Shown one piece after another: positions 38,251 to 49,200 of a stretch of 64,000 bases of DNA; the first letter of the stretch is position 1; each line of letters begins with the position of its first letter. The notes under the pieces are model-generated. The model ran no database searches. It was not told the DNA's origin and saw only the letters and a list, made by a program, of their open reading frames with translations. The stretch is from Polaromonas sp. SP1 (GTDB lineage: Bacteria; Pseudomonadota; Gammaproteobacteria; Burkholderiales; Burkholderiaceae_C), in NCBI RefSeq assembly GCF_003711205.1, contig NZ_CP031013.1, positions 1,426,001-1,490,000 of the forward strand, in the 5' to 3' direction. The position numbers were made by a program, and so were the translations under genes.

Positions 38251-38522
38251 TAAATAAATCACCAATTGGTTTGCGCTAAGCGCGCCATAGGCCAAAGCCT
38301 GTTGGGGGCAGGTTGTGGGAAATTACACACTTGTTTACAACTGGTGCGCGCCATAAGCCGCAAGATCGGGGCACGCCCGCAAATGCCAAATAAGTGTGAA
38401 AAAACAAACACATACAGCGCTTATCTAGGTCGTGTGTGGGGAAACCGTTGGACACGCAGGCCCCAAAAGGCTACAACCAGAAAGCAACATTTTGTTGCAC
38501 TTGGCTCTGAAAGGGTCTGCTC

Positions 38523-40262
38523 TTGCATCGCTCCGTTGTTCCGGGATTCAGGCTTTTGGCCATGGGTGTTTTGGGCGCTTCTGCCGCCATGGGCAGTGCC
38601 GTGCTGGCCCAGGTGCGCGCAGATGTGCGGCCAGACGCCGGCACGCTGCTGGAGCTGCCGGGCCCGCTCCCCTTGTTGCCGCCGCGCAGCGGGCCGGCGG
38701 TGGATGTACCCGAGCCCCGGGCCACGGCGCCCGCGCCCGGCACGGCGCGCATGACGCCTGCCGCGTTCAGCTTTACCGGCAACACCGTTTTCTCCGGCGA
38801 GCTGCTGGCCGCCTTGCTGGCGCCCAGGGTGAACCAGCCCACCGACCTCGCCGGCCTCACGGAAGCCGCCAACACCATCAAAGCCTATTACCGGTCGCAA
38901 GGCTACCTGCTGACGCAGGCCTACCTTCCCGAGCAGGCGTTTGCCGCGGAAGGCGGTACCGTCACCATCGCCATTCTTGAAGCACGCATAGGCCGCGTCA
39001 CGGTGCGCACCGAAGGCGCGGGCATCTCCCAGGCGTTTGCTGAAAGCATCGTGGCCGGCCAGCTCAAGCGGGGCGACGCCGTCACCGAATACGCGCTCGA
39101 CAAACCCGTGCTGCTGCTGCGCGACCTCGCAGGCTACGACGCCGGCGCTACCGTCGAGCCCGGGGAGCGCCCGGGCGAGGCCGACGTGCTGGTGGCCGTC
39201 AACGCCAGGGGGCCGCGCGCCGACGGCTCGGTGAGCGTGGACAACCATGGCGCGCGTGCAGCGGGCGCGGCGCGCGTCATGCTCGGCGCCAACCTCAATA
39301 ACCTGCTGGGACACGGCGATGCCCTGGCCCTGAGCGCACAGCAAAGCGACCAGGCCGGCTCGGCCCTGTACCGCATCGGCTACACCCTGCCCGTCGGCGC
39401 CTACGGCACCCGGCTGGGGATCAACGCCGCCCGCCTTGACTACACGCTGGGCAAACAATTCGAAGCGCTGGGCGCCAGCGGCCGCGCCGACATCCTGGGC
39501 CTCTCTGTGTCCCACCCCCTGCTGCGCGGGCGTTCGGCCAATCTTTATGGCCTTGTCAGTGCCGAGCAGAAAAAGCTGCTGGATGAAACACGTACGCCCA
39601 CGCTGAAAAGCGCGCGCGACATCGTTGCCATCCGGGCCGGCCTGGTGGGCAACTTCAATGACAGCATGGCCGGCAGCGGCGCCCTGAACAGCTATGCCGT
39701 CAATGCGACCTTCGGCCGCCTCACGCTCAATGCCGCCGACCAGGCGCTCGACGACGGCTTGGGCGGCCTGCGCACGGCGGGCGGCTTCAGCAAGCTCAAC
39801 CTGGAATTCCAGCGCTCGCAGTATTTCGATGCGCCCTACAGCTTCCATGTCGCAGCGCAGGCCCAGCTGGCGTCCAAAAACCTCAGCTCGGCCGAAAAAA
39901 TGGTGCTCGGCGGGCCGGGCGGCGTGCGCGGCTACCCGGTCGGCGAAGGCGTGGGCGATGCGGGTTTCCTGCTGAACCTGGAAACCCGCTACCAGCTGCC
40001 GCAAGCGGTGTGGGGCGAGCCGCTGAGCCTGCTCGCTTTCTACGACTTCGGCCGTGTCCGTTTCAACCAGAACGGCCCCACCGTGCCGGGCAACGACAAC
40101 ACGCTCAGCCTCGGCGCCTTCGGTGTCGGCGCCACGCTGGGCCGGCCCGGCAGGTTCCTGATCAAGACCTACCTCGCCTGGCGCACCACCCCGGCGCAGC
40201 CTTCCACCGGCGACCCGGACCGCTCACCGCGCGCCTGGATCTCGGCGCAAACCTGGTTCTAG
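38523..40262 (+). CDS. TpsB outer-membrane transporter (ShlB/FhaC/HecB family)
   Basis: This 579-residue protein is the outer-membrane pore of a two-partner secretion system. It has a signal peptide (about 1-29), an N-terminal Pro-rich linker, a POTRA domain beginning FSFTGNTVFSGELLAALL, a second POTRA-like segment (IGRVTVRTEGAGISQAF), and a C-terminal beta-barrel. The conserved VRGYPVGEGVGDAG block (the VRGY motif on extracellular loop 6) is near residue 468. The start TTG 38523 has AAAGGG eight bases upstream; ATG 38562 is an alternative but shortens the signal. It ends 22 bp before tpsA, so the pair is one operon. Confidence 0.9.
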   Translation: MHRSVVPGFRLLAMGVLGASAAMGSAVLAQVRADVRPDAGTLLELPGPLPLLPPRSGPAVDVPEPRATAPAPGTARMTPAAFSFTGNTVFSGELLAALLAPRVNQPTDLAGLTEAANTIKAYYRSQGYLLTQAYLPEQAFAAEGGTVTIAILEARIGRVTVRTEGAGISQAFAESIVAGQLKRGDAVTEYALDKPVLLLRDLAGYDAGATVEPGERPGEADVLVAVNARGPRADGSVSVDNHGARAAGAARVMLGANLNNLLGHGDALALSAQQSDQAGSALYRIGYTLPVGAYGTRLGINAARLDYTLGKQFEALGASGRADILGLSVSHPLLRGRSANLYGLVSAEQKKLLDETRTPTLKSARDIVAIRAGLVGNFNDSMAGSGALNSYAVNATFGRLTLNAADQALDDGLGGLRTAGGFSKLNLEFQRSQYFDAPYSFHVAAQAQLASKNLSSAEKMVLGGPGGVRGYPVGEGVGDAGFLLNLETRYQLPQAVWGEPLSLLAFYDFGRVRFNQNGPTVPGNDNTLSLGAFGVGATLGRPGRFLIKTYLAWRTTPAQPSTGDPDRSPRAWISAQTWF

Positions 40263-40284
40263 GCCAGCCCACCTCCACAGCCGA

Positions 40285-43200
40285 ATGCCCACCATGACCA
40301 GCGCTCCATCCAGCCTCGCTACACACGCCACGCGCCCCGCCTATCGCCCCTGGTCCGTGCGCACGGTCGTGGTCCGCCTGTCCCGCAAGCTCTCGGCCAC
40401 CTACCGCATCCGCAGCGGCCGCCGCCTGTCGCGCCTCCTCGCGGTGTTGCTGGCGGCCGTGTCGCCCTGGGCCGCAGCCTTGCCGCAAGGCGGGCAAGTG
40501 GTGGCCGGCCAGGCCACGGTGAGCACGCCCACCGCCAACGCCATGGTGGTCAACCAGGCCAGCGACAAGGCGGTGCTCAACTGGCAAAGCTTCAACATCG
40601 GCGTGGGGCAATCCATGCAGTTCGTGCAGCCCGGCGCATCGTCCGTTGCGCTGAACCGTGTCATCGGCAACGGCGCCTCGTCCATCTTCGGCGCGCTCAG
40701 CGCCAACGGCCAGGTCTTCCTGATCAACCCGTCCGGCGTGATGTTCGCGCCCGGCGCGCAAGTCAATGTGGGCGGCCTGGTGGCCTCCAGCCTGGACATC
40801 AGCAACGGCGACTTCATGGCCGGCCGCTATTCCTTCAGCGGTGTGGGAACCGGCGCTGTCGACAACTACGGCACGATCAACGCCGCACGCGGCGGCTACG
40901 TGCTGCTGGCCGCGCCGCAAGTCCGCAACGCCGGCGCCATCAGCGCCGAGGCCGGCTCGGTCGGGCTGCTGGCGGGTTCGCGCGTGTCGGTCGACACCTC
41001 GGGCACGGGGCTGGTGCGCTTCTCGGTAGACGCCGCAGCCGCGCAAGCCGCCATCCACAACAGCGGCAATATCTCCGCGACAGGCGGCCAGGTCGCCGTG
41101 CTGGCCAGCGCCATGGGCGACGCGATGGCGACCGTGATCAACCAGTCCGGCGTGATCCGCGCCAACTCGGCCACAGAGCGCAACGGCACCATCGTGCTGA
41201 GCGGCGGCGCCACAGGCGTGGTCCAGGTCTCCGGCACGCTCGATGCCAGCGGCACGGCCGCGGGCCAGAGCGGCGGCACGGTGCAGGTGCTGGGCGACAA
41301 GGTCGCGCTGAACACCGGTGCGTCCATCGATGTGTCCGGCCCTGCCGGCGGCGGCACGGCGCTGGTGGGGGGTGATTACCAGGGCGGCAATGCGGCCGTA
41401 CAGAACGCCTCGCGCACCTACGTTGCCGCAGGCGCAGCGATACGCGCGGACGCCACGGACAGCGGCAAGGGCGGCAAGGTGGTGGTCTGGGCCGATGGCG
41501 ACACCCGCCACAGCGGCGCCATCAGCGCGCGCGGCGGCGCCAACGGCGGCGACGGCGGTTTTGTCGAAGTCTCGGGCAAACAGCAACTCGACCTGCGCGG
41601 CCGCATTGATGTCGCCGCGCCCGTGGGCTCCGGCGGCACGGTGCTGCTGGATCCGCAGAACATCCTCATCAACACCACCGCCCAACCCTCGCCGCCCAAC
41701 AACGCCGACGGCACGCCGGATGTGGCCTTCGCGGATCCGCCCGCCGCGGGCGCCTACACCGTCCAGGTCGCCGACGTCACCGGCTACAGCGAGCTCTACC
41801 TGCAGGCCACGAACAACATCACCCTGGCCAACGCATTGACCATGGCGGCGGGCGGCAAGGTCCGCTTCGACGCCGGCAACACGATTGCCCTCAATGCCGC
41901 GTTGACAGCCTCCGGCGGTGTGAACCTCACCGCCGCCAACATCACCAGCACCGCTGCCGGCAGCATTAGCGCCAGCGGCGGCGGCAACACCAATGCGGGC
42001 AACGTCACCCTCACGGCCACCGGCACCGTCAACCTGGCCGGCGCCATCACCGCCACCGGCGGCACGGCCACGGCCGGCAACGCGGGCCGCAGCGGCGGCG
42101 TTGTCAGCATTACGGGCGCGGGCGTCACGACGGCGGCCATCACGGCCAACGGCTCCGCCGGATCCGGCGCAGGCCAAACCGGCGGCACGGGCGGCGCCAT
42201 CAGTGTCACTTCGACCAACGGCATCGCCGCCACAGGCACGCTCACGGCCAGCGGCGGCGCCGGCGGGGCCGGCCCATCGGTGGGCGGCAATGCAGGCAGC
42301 ATCAGCCTTTCCAACAGCACCGCCGGCAATATTGCGGTAGCCGGGTTGACGGCGAGCACAGGCAACGCATTGACGACTGGCGCGGGCGGCGTGGCCGGCA
42401 GCATTTCGGTGGTCAACAACGTCGTGGGTGCCAGCCTGGGCACCGGCAACATCACCACCGTGGGCGGCAACAACGGCAACGGCGGCGCCATCACGCTCAG
42501 CTCCGCCGGCGCGCTGAGCGCGGGCACCGTCACCAGCACCGGCGGCACGGCGCTGGCCAACACCTCCGGCCGCAATGCCGGTGCGATCAACATCACAGCG
42601 GCCGGCGCCATCACCGCCCTGGGCGCGGTGACGGCCAGCGGTACCGCCGCCACCACTGCCGGCAACGGCGGTAATGCGGGCGCGATCTCCATAAGCGCCA
42701 CAGGCGGTATCGCCGGCGCGGCCATCACGGCCAGCGGCGGCGCCGGCGTGGGCGCCAGCGGCAACGGCGGCAACGCCGGCAGCATCACGGTCACCAACAA
42801 CGGCGCCGGCAACCTCGGCACCGGCGCGCTGGCGGCACAGACCGGCGCGGCCACAGGCACCGGCGCAGGCGGCACAGCCGGCAGCATCAACATCACCAAC
42901 AACGCGGCCGGCGCGAACCTGAGCACCCTGGCCATCAACACGGCGGGCGGCGCAGGCGGCAACGGCGGCGCCGTCACGCTGGCCTCGCAGGCGGGCGTCA
43001 CCGTGACGGGTGCATTGGGCACCAGCGGCACGGTGCTGGCCGCGGGCACGCGCGCCGGCAGCCACGCCGGCAACATCACCATCACCGGCGTCAACCGTTC
43101 CGTTTCCGGTCTCATCACCGCCAGCGGCAGCGCCGCCAACGGCGCCGGCCAGGCCGGCGGCAACGCGGGCGTGGTGAGCATCACCGGCAGCGGCACCCTG

Positions 43201-46200
43201 GGGACCAGCAACATCACCGCCTCCACAGGCGCCGCGACCACCACGGGCGCGGGCGGCACGGCCGGCAGCATCACGGTCAACGGCAGCGCCGTCACGGTCG
43301 GTGCGTTGACCACCACAGGCGGCGCCAACGGCCACGGCGGCAGCATCAGTGCGACGTCGACGGCCGGTGCGCTGACGGCCGGCGCCATCACCGCCAACGG
43401 CGGCACGGCCAATGCGGGCACGAGTGGGCGCAATGCGGGCACGGTTACGTTGCAGGCCACGGGCGGCTTGCTGACTGGCACGACGGTCACCGCCAGCGGC
43501 ACGGGCGGCACGCTCACGGGCGACCAGGCCGGTGGCCATGGCGCGGCGATTTCCATCACCGGCGACAACGGCATCACCGTCACCAACCTCGCGGCCAGCG
43601 GCGGCGCCGGCGTGGGCACGAATGCCGCGGGCGGCAACGCCGGCAGCATCACGGTCAACAACAGCGGCAGCGGCAATATCGGCACCGGCACCCTGATCGC
43701 ACAAACCGGCAATGCGGTGGGCACGGGCACGGGCGGCACGGCCGGCAGCATCAGCGTGGCCAACACCGCCGCCGCGGGAACACTCTCGACGGCGGCCATC
43801 ACCACCACCGGCGGCACCAAAGGCAATGGCGGCAATGTCAACCTGTCGGCCCTGGGCCAGGTGTCCATCGTCAACAACAACATCACGACCAGCGGCGGCG
43901 CCACCGTCAACGGCCTGGCCGGCCGCAATGCCGGCGCCGTTACCATCAGCGGCGGCGGCCTCAACATGGGCACCGGCACCATCACGGCCTCGGGCGGCGC
44001 GGCGGCCGCCACGTCCAGTCAAAAGGGCGGCAGCGGCGCGGCCGTCAGCATCACCACCACCGATGCCGTGACGACCGGCGCCCTCACCGCCGGCGGCGGC
44101 GCGGGCGGCACGACCAATGGCGACGGCGGCGACGCCGGCAGCATCACCGTGCTGAACAACTCCACCACGGCAGGCGCCATCGCAGTGGGCACACTCACGG
44201 CGCGCACCGGTGCAGCGGTAGGCACGGGTGCAGGCGGCGCGGCCGGCAGCATCAGCGTGACCAACCATGCAGCCGGCGCCAACCTGACCACCCTGGGCAT
44301 CGACAGCAGCGGCGGCGCGGGTGGCAACGGCGGCGCGGTCACGCTGGCTTCGCAGGGCGGCGTCACCGTGACAGGCACCCTGAACGCCAGCGGCACGGTG
44401 CTGGCCGCGGGCACACGCGCCGGCAGCAATGCCGGCAACATCACGATCACCGGCATCAACCGTTCCGTCTCCGGCCTCATCACCGCCAGCGGCAGCGTGG
44501 CCAACGGCGCCAACCAGGCCGGCGGCAACGCGGGCGTGGTCAGCCTGACCGGCAGCGGCACCCTGGGCGCTGCCGCGGGCATCACCGCGTCCACGGGCGG
44601 CGCGACGGGCACGGGCGCCGGCGGCACGGCCGGCAGCATCACCCTGACTGGCACGGCGGTCACGACCGGCGCCTTGACCACCACGGGTGGCGCCAACGGC
44701 CACGGCGGCAACATCAGCGCCACCTCGACAGCCGGCGTGCTGACGACCGGCGTTATCGGCGCCAGCGGCGGCGCGGCCAATGTTGCGACCAGCGGCCGCA
44801 ATGCAGGCTCCGTCACGCTGCAAGCCACGGGCGGTTTGCTCACTACTACCACCGTCACTGCCAGCGGCACGGGCGGAACCCTCACGGGCGACCAGGCCGG
44901 CGGCAACGGCGCGGCGATTTCCATCACCGGCAACAGCGGCGTCACGGTGGCCAACCTGGCGGCCAGCGGTGGCGCAGCGGCCGGTGCCAACGCGGCGGGC
45001 GGCAATGCCGGCAGCATCACGGTCAACAACACCGGCAGCGGCAACATCAGCACCGGAACGCTGACGGCGCAAACCGGCAATGCTGTCGGTGCAGGTGCGG
45101 GCGGCACCGCCGGCAGCGTGAGCGTGGCCAACACCGCCGCCGCAGGAACACTTTCCACCGCGGCCATCGCCACCAACGGTGGCGTCAAGGGCAACGGCGG
45201 CAACGTCAGCCTTTCCGCCGCGGGCCAGGTGTCCGTGCTTAACAGCAACATCGCCACGAGCGGCGGCACCACCGTCAACGGCCTGGCCGGCCGCGATGCC
45301 GGCAGCGTCACCATCAGCGGCGCCGGCCTCAACATGGGCACCGGCACGATCACGGCCTCGGGCGGCGCGGCTGCGGCCACGTCCAGCCAGAAAGGCGGCA
45401 GCGGCGCAGCCGTCAGCATCACATCCACCGGAACCGTCGCCACGGCGGCCATCACAGCCAGCGGCGGCGCGGGCGGCACCACCGGCGGTGACGGCGGCAA
45501 CGCCGGCAGCATCAGCGTGGCCAACACGGTCGCGGGTAGCGTCACCGTGGGCGCGCTGGCCGCACAAAGCGGCAACGCGGTCGGCGCGGGTGTGGGCGGC
45601 GCGGCCGGCAGCATCACCCTGAGCAACACGGCGGGCAACCTCACCACGGGCACACTCACCACCACGGGCGGCACCTCGGGCAACGGCGGCAATGTCAGCG
45701 TGACCGCAGCCAGCGGCGCGGTGGCGGTCGGCGCCATCGTCGCCTCGGGCGGCGCGGCGACGGGAACTGCCAGCGGGCGCAATGCCGGCACGGTCGGCAT
45801 CTCGGGCGCCGGCGTCATCACGGCGGCCATCACGGCCAATGGCACCAACGGCAGCACCATCGGCGCCGGCGGCAATGGCGGTGCGGTCACCGTCAGTTCC
45901 ACCGCGGCCATCAGCAGCACCGGCGCGATCAGTGCCATAGGCGGCAACGGCGCAGGCGCCAACCAGGCCGGCGGCCAGGGCGCGGCCGTGTTTGTCGCCT
46001 CCACCGGCGGCAACGTGTCGGTCGCAGCGGTCACCACCACAGGCGGCAATGGCGGCACCGGTGTGGCGGCAGGCGGCAACGCCGGCGCCATCACGCTCGA
46101 CGCAGCCGGAGGCGCACCCGCCATCACCTTGTCGGGCAACCTCACGGCGCTGGGCGGCAACCAGGCGGGTGGGGCCATCTCCGGCAGCGGCGGTGCGATC

Positions 46201-49200
46201 CAGGTCAAGGACGACGCGCTGCTCAATGCCGCCACCGTGACGGTGGATTCGCGCGGCGGCAATACCGGCGCCGGCGCCGGCGCCAACATCCAGTTCGACG
46301 GCGCCATCAACAGCCAGGCTTCCGGCCGCGCGCTGGTCCTGCAGGCGGGCAAAGGCGACGTCGCCGTGACGGGCACCGTGGGCGGCACCCTGGCCCTGTC
46401 GGCGCTGACGGTGACGGCCAACGACATTGCCGTGGGCGCCATCGGCGGCGCATCGGCCGGTGTCACCGGCGCCACATCGCTCACGGCCGCCACGGCCGGG
46501 GCCGACATTGGCGACATCGCGCTCAACGGCGCGCTCAACGTCAACGCGCTCACGCTGTCTGCCGCCAGCGCCTTGACGCAGGCCAATGCCATCAAGGCAA
46601 CCACGGCTTCACTCACCGCCGGCGCCCTGAACGACATCACCTTCAACAACGCCGGCAACGACTTCACCGGCGCGGTCTCAATCGTGTCGGGCCGCAACGT
46701 CGTGCTGACCGACGCCAATGCGCTGAGGCTGGGCACGTCCACCGTCTCGGGCACGCTGGCGGTGAACACCGCAGGCCTGATCGACCAGAGCGGCGCGGTG
46801 ACCGTGACCGGCGCCACCACGCTGGCGGCCGGTGCGGCCAACGACATCACGCTGACCACCGCCACCAACAATTTTTCCAACGTCGCCGTCACCAGCGGGA
46901 ATGTTGTCTCCCTGCGCGACACCAATGCCGTTGCGCTGGGTGCTTCCACCGCGGCAACCAGCCTCACGGTGGTCGCCGGTGGCGCCATCACGCAGACCGG
47001 CGCCATCACCACCCCCACACTGGCCGCGAAGACGCTGATCAATGCAGGCGCCGCGATCACGCTGAACAACGCCGGCAACGATGTGGGCACCGTCACCCTG
47101 CAAGCCCGCAACGGCGCCGACACGGCCAATGCCGCAGGCGCAATCTCTTACCGCGACGCGACGGGCTTTGATGTGGCCGCCGTCAACACCACGGGTGCGC
47201 TGACGTTGCAGTCGGGCGGCAACATCACGCAAACCGGCGCCGTCAATGCGGCATCGCTCGCGGCGGCCGGCACGGGCGCGGGTTCATTGAACTTCGGCAC
47301 CCAGGCCAACAACATCGCCGCCCTCAACGCCATCACGGCGGCGGGCGGCTTTGCGCTGACCAACGGCAACAACGCGGTGACGGTGGCGGGCAATATCAGC
47401 GCCACCAACAACGCTGTTTCCATCGACACCGGCACGGGCGCCTATACCCAGAACGCCAACATCGATGTAGCGGCCGGCAGCGGCCCCATCACCGTCACGG
47501 CAGATACCGTCAACATCGCCGCGAACACCGGCAACAACGCCCTGACCACCAGCGGCGTGTTGACGCTCAAGGCCAAAACCGCGAATCGCACCATGTCGCT
47601 GGCAGGCGCTGCCGGGTTTGACCTCAGCGCTGCCGAGCTCACCGCCATGGCCACCGGCGCCACCGGCCCCATCGTCATCGGCGATACCGCGAGCACCGGC
47701 GCCATGACGATCGGCGGCGCGGTCAACCTGGCCGGCAAGACGCTGACGCTCAACGCCGGCGCCATCAACGATGTGGGCCAGCAAACCATCACCGCGCAGA
47801 ACATCACGCTCAACGCCAACGGCCAGATCGGCACCGACGCCAGCAACGGCATCGACGTGGCGGCCACCAACCTCAGCGTCAATACCACTGGCAATGCCAG
47901 CGCTTTTGTGCGCAGCACCGGCGCCGTCAACCTGGGTGCGGGCGGCGCAGGCTCCAGCGTCGGCACCGGCACGCTGGACCTGGCAGCGCAAGGCGCGGTC
48001 ACGCAGACCGCCGGCACCGGCAACATCACCGCCGGTGCGCTGAAGGTCAAGACGCTGCTCAACGGCGGCGCAGCCATCACGCTCAACAACAGCGGCAATG
48101 CCAACACCACCATCAACCTGCAGTCGCGCGATGCGGCAGACGCGGCCAATGCCGCCGGCGCCATCCAGTACCGCGGTGCGGCAGGATTTGACGTGGCGGC
48201 CATTGCCACCACAGGCAATGCCACCCTCTCCGCGGGCGGCGCGGTCAGCCAGTCCGGCGCCGTAGCAGCTTCGGGGCTTGCACTGACGGGCGCCGCCGGC
48301 GCCTACACCCTGGCCAACGCGGGCAATGCCGTCACCACGCTGGCCGCCAATGCCGCCAGCGTCGACTACAAACAGGCCGGCGCGCTGGTCGTAGGCGCCG
48401 TCGGCGCCACCACCGGCGTGACGGCGAGCGGCACCGTCAAAATTGAAACCACCGGCGCGGCCTCCAACCTCACGCTGAACAACGCCGTGAGCTCCTCCGC
48501 CACCGGCGATGCCATCGTCCTCAAGGCCGGCAGCGCCAATGCGGCCGGCGTCAGCACCGGCGGCCAGCTCATCAACAATGTGGGCGCGGGCGGCATCGTG
48601 GCAGCCTCGGGCCGTTACCTCGCCTACAGCGGCGACCCCGGCGCCACGCTCGAAGGCGTTGCCGGTTACAGCAAACGCTACAACAGCGACGCCAGCTATG
48701 TGCCGGCCGGCAGCGCCAGCACCTTCCTTTACCGCATCGCGCCGACCTTGACCGTCACCGCCGATAACAAGACCAAGGTCTATGGCGACACCAACCCCGT
48801 GCTGACCGGCGTGGTGGGCGGCCTGATCGACGGCGACACCGCCGCCGGCCTGGGCGTGAACTACACCACCACCGCCGTCGACCGCACCGCCGTGGCGGCG
48901 GGCCCGGTGGCCATTACCGCCGGCACGGGCGCCAACAGCGAGAACTACACGCTGGCCCTGACCAACGGCGCGCTCACCATCACGCCGCGTGCGCTGACAG
49001 TGAGCGCCACCGGCCAGAACCGTGTCTACGACGGCGGCGTTGCCGCTACCGTCGCGCTCACCGACAACCGGCTTGCCGGCGATGTGCTGACGGCCACCAA
49101 CACGGCAGCCAGCTTCCTCGACAAAAACGTCGGCACCGGCAAAACCGTGAATGTCAGCGGCATTGCCCTCACCGGCACGGATGCCGGCAACTACACGGCC

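Larger units (their letters stand above)
38015..38522. other. 508-bp intergenic region before the two-partner secretion genes
   Basis: The stretch holds repeat copy A4 (38062-38116), a Fur-box-like sequence (38232-38250), a six-base dyad (GCAACA...TGTTGC, 38484-38498) and a ribosome site AAAGGG just before the tpsB start. It is more AT-rich than the genes around it. I see no further open frame worth calling. Confidence 0.6.

Noticed and set aside
38421..40004. 527-codon frame opposite tpsB
   Set aside because: Antisense to a conserved POTRA/barrel protein; no ribosome site or family pattern.
40162..45567. 1801-codon open frame on the minus strand
   Set aside because: It is the shadow of the Gly/Ala-rich tpsA repeats; the plus frame has a signal, a secretion domain and a TpsB partner. 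Other long minus frames at 44019-47129 and 47284-50250 are rejected for the same reason.
42000..46240. CRISPR-like regular repeats
   Set aside because: The repeats are in-frame coding modules of varying length, without fixed-size spacers or cas genes.
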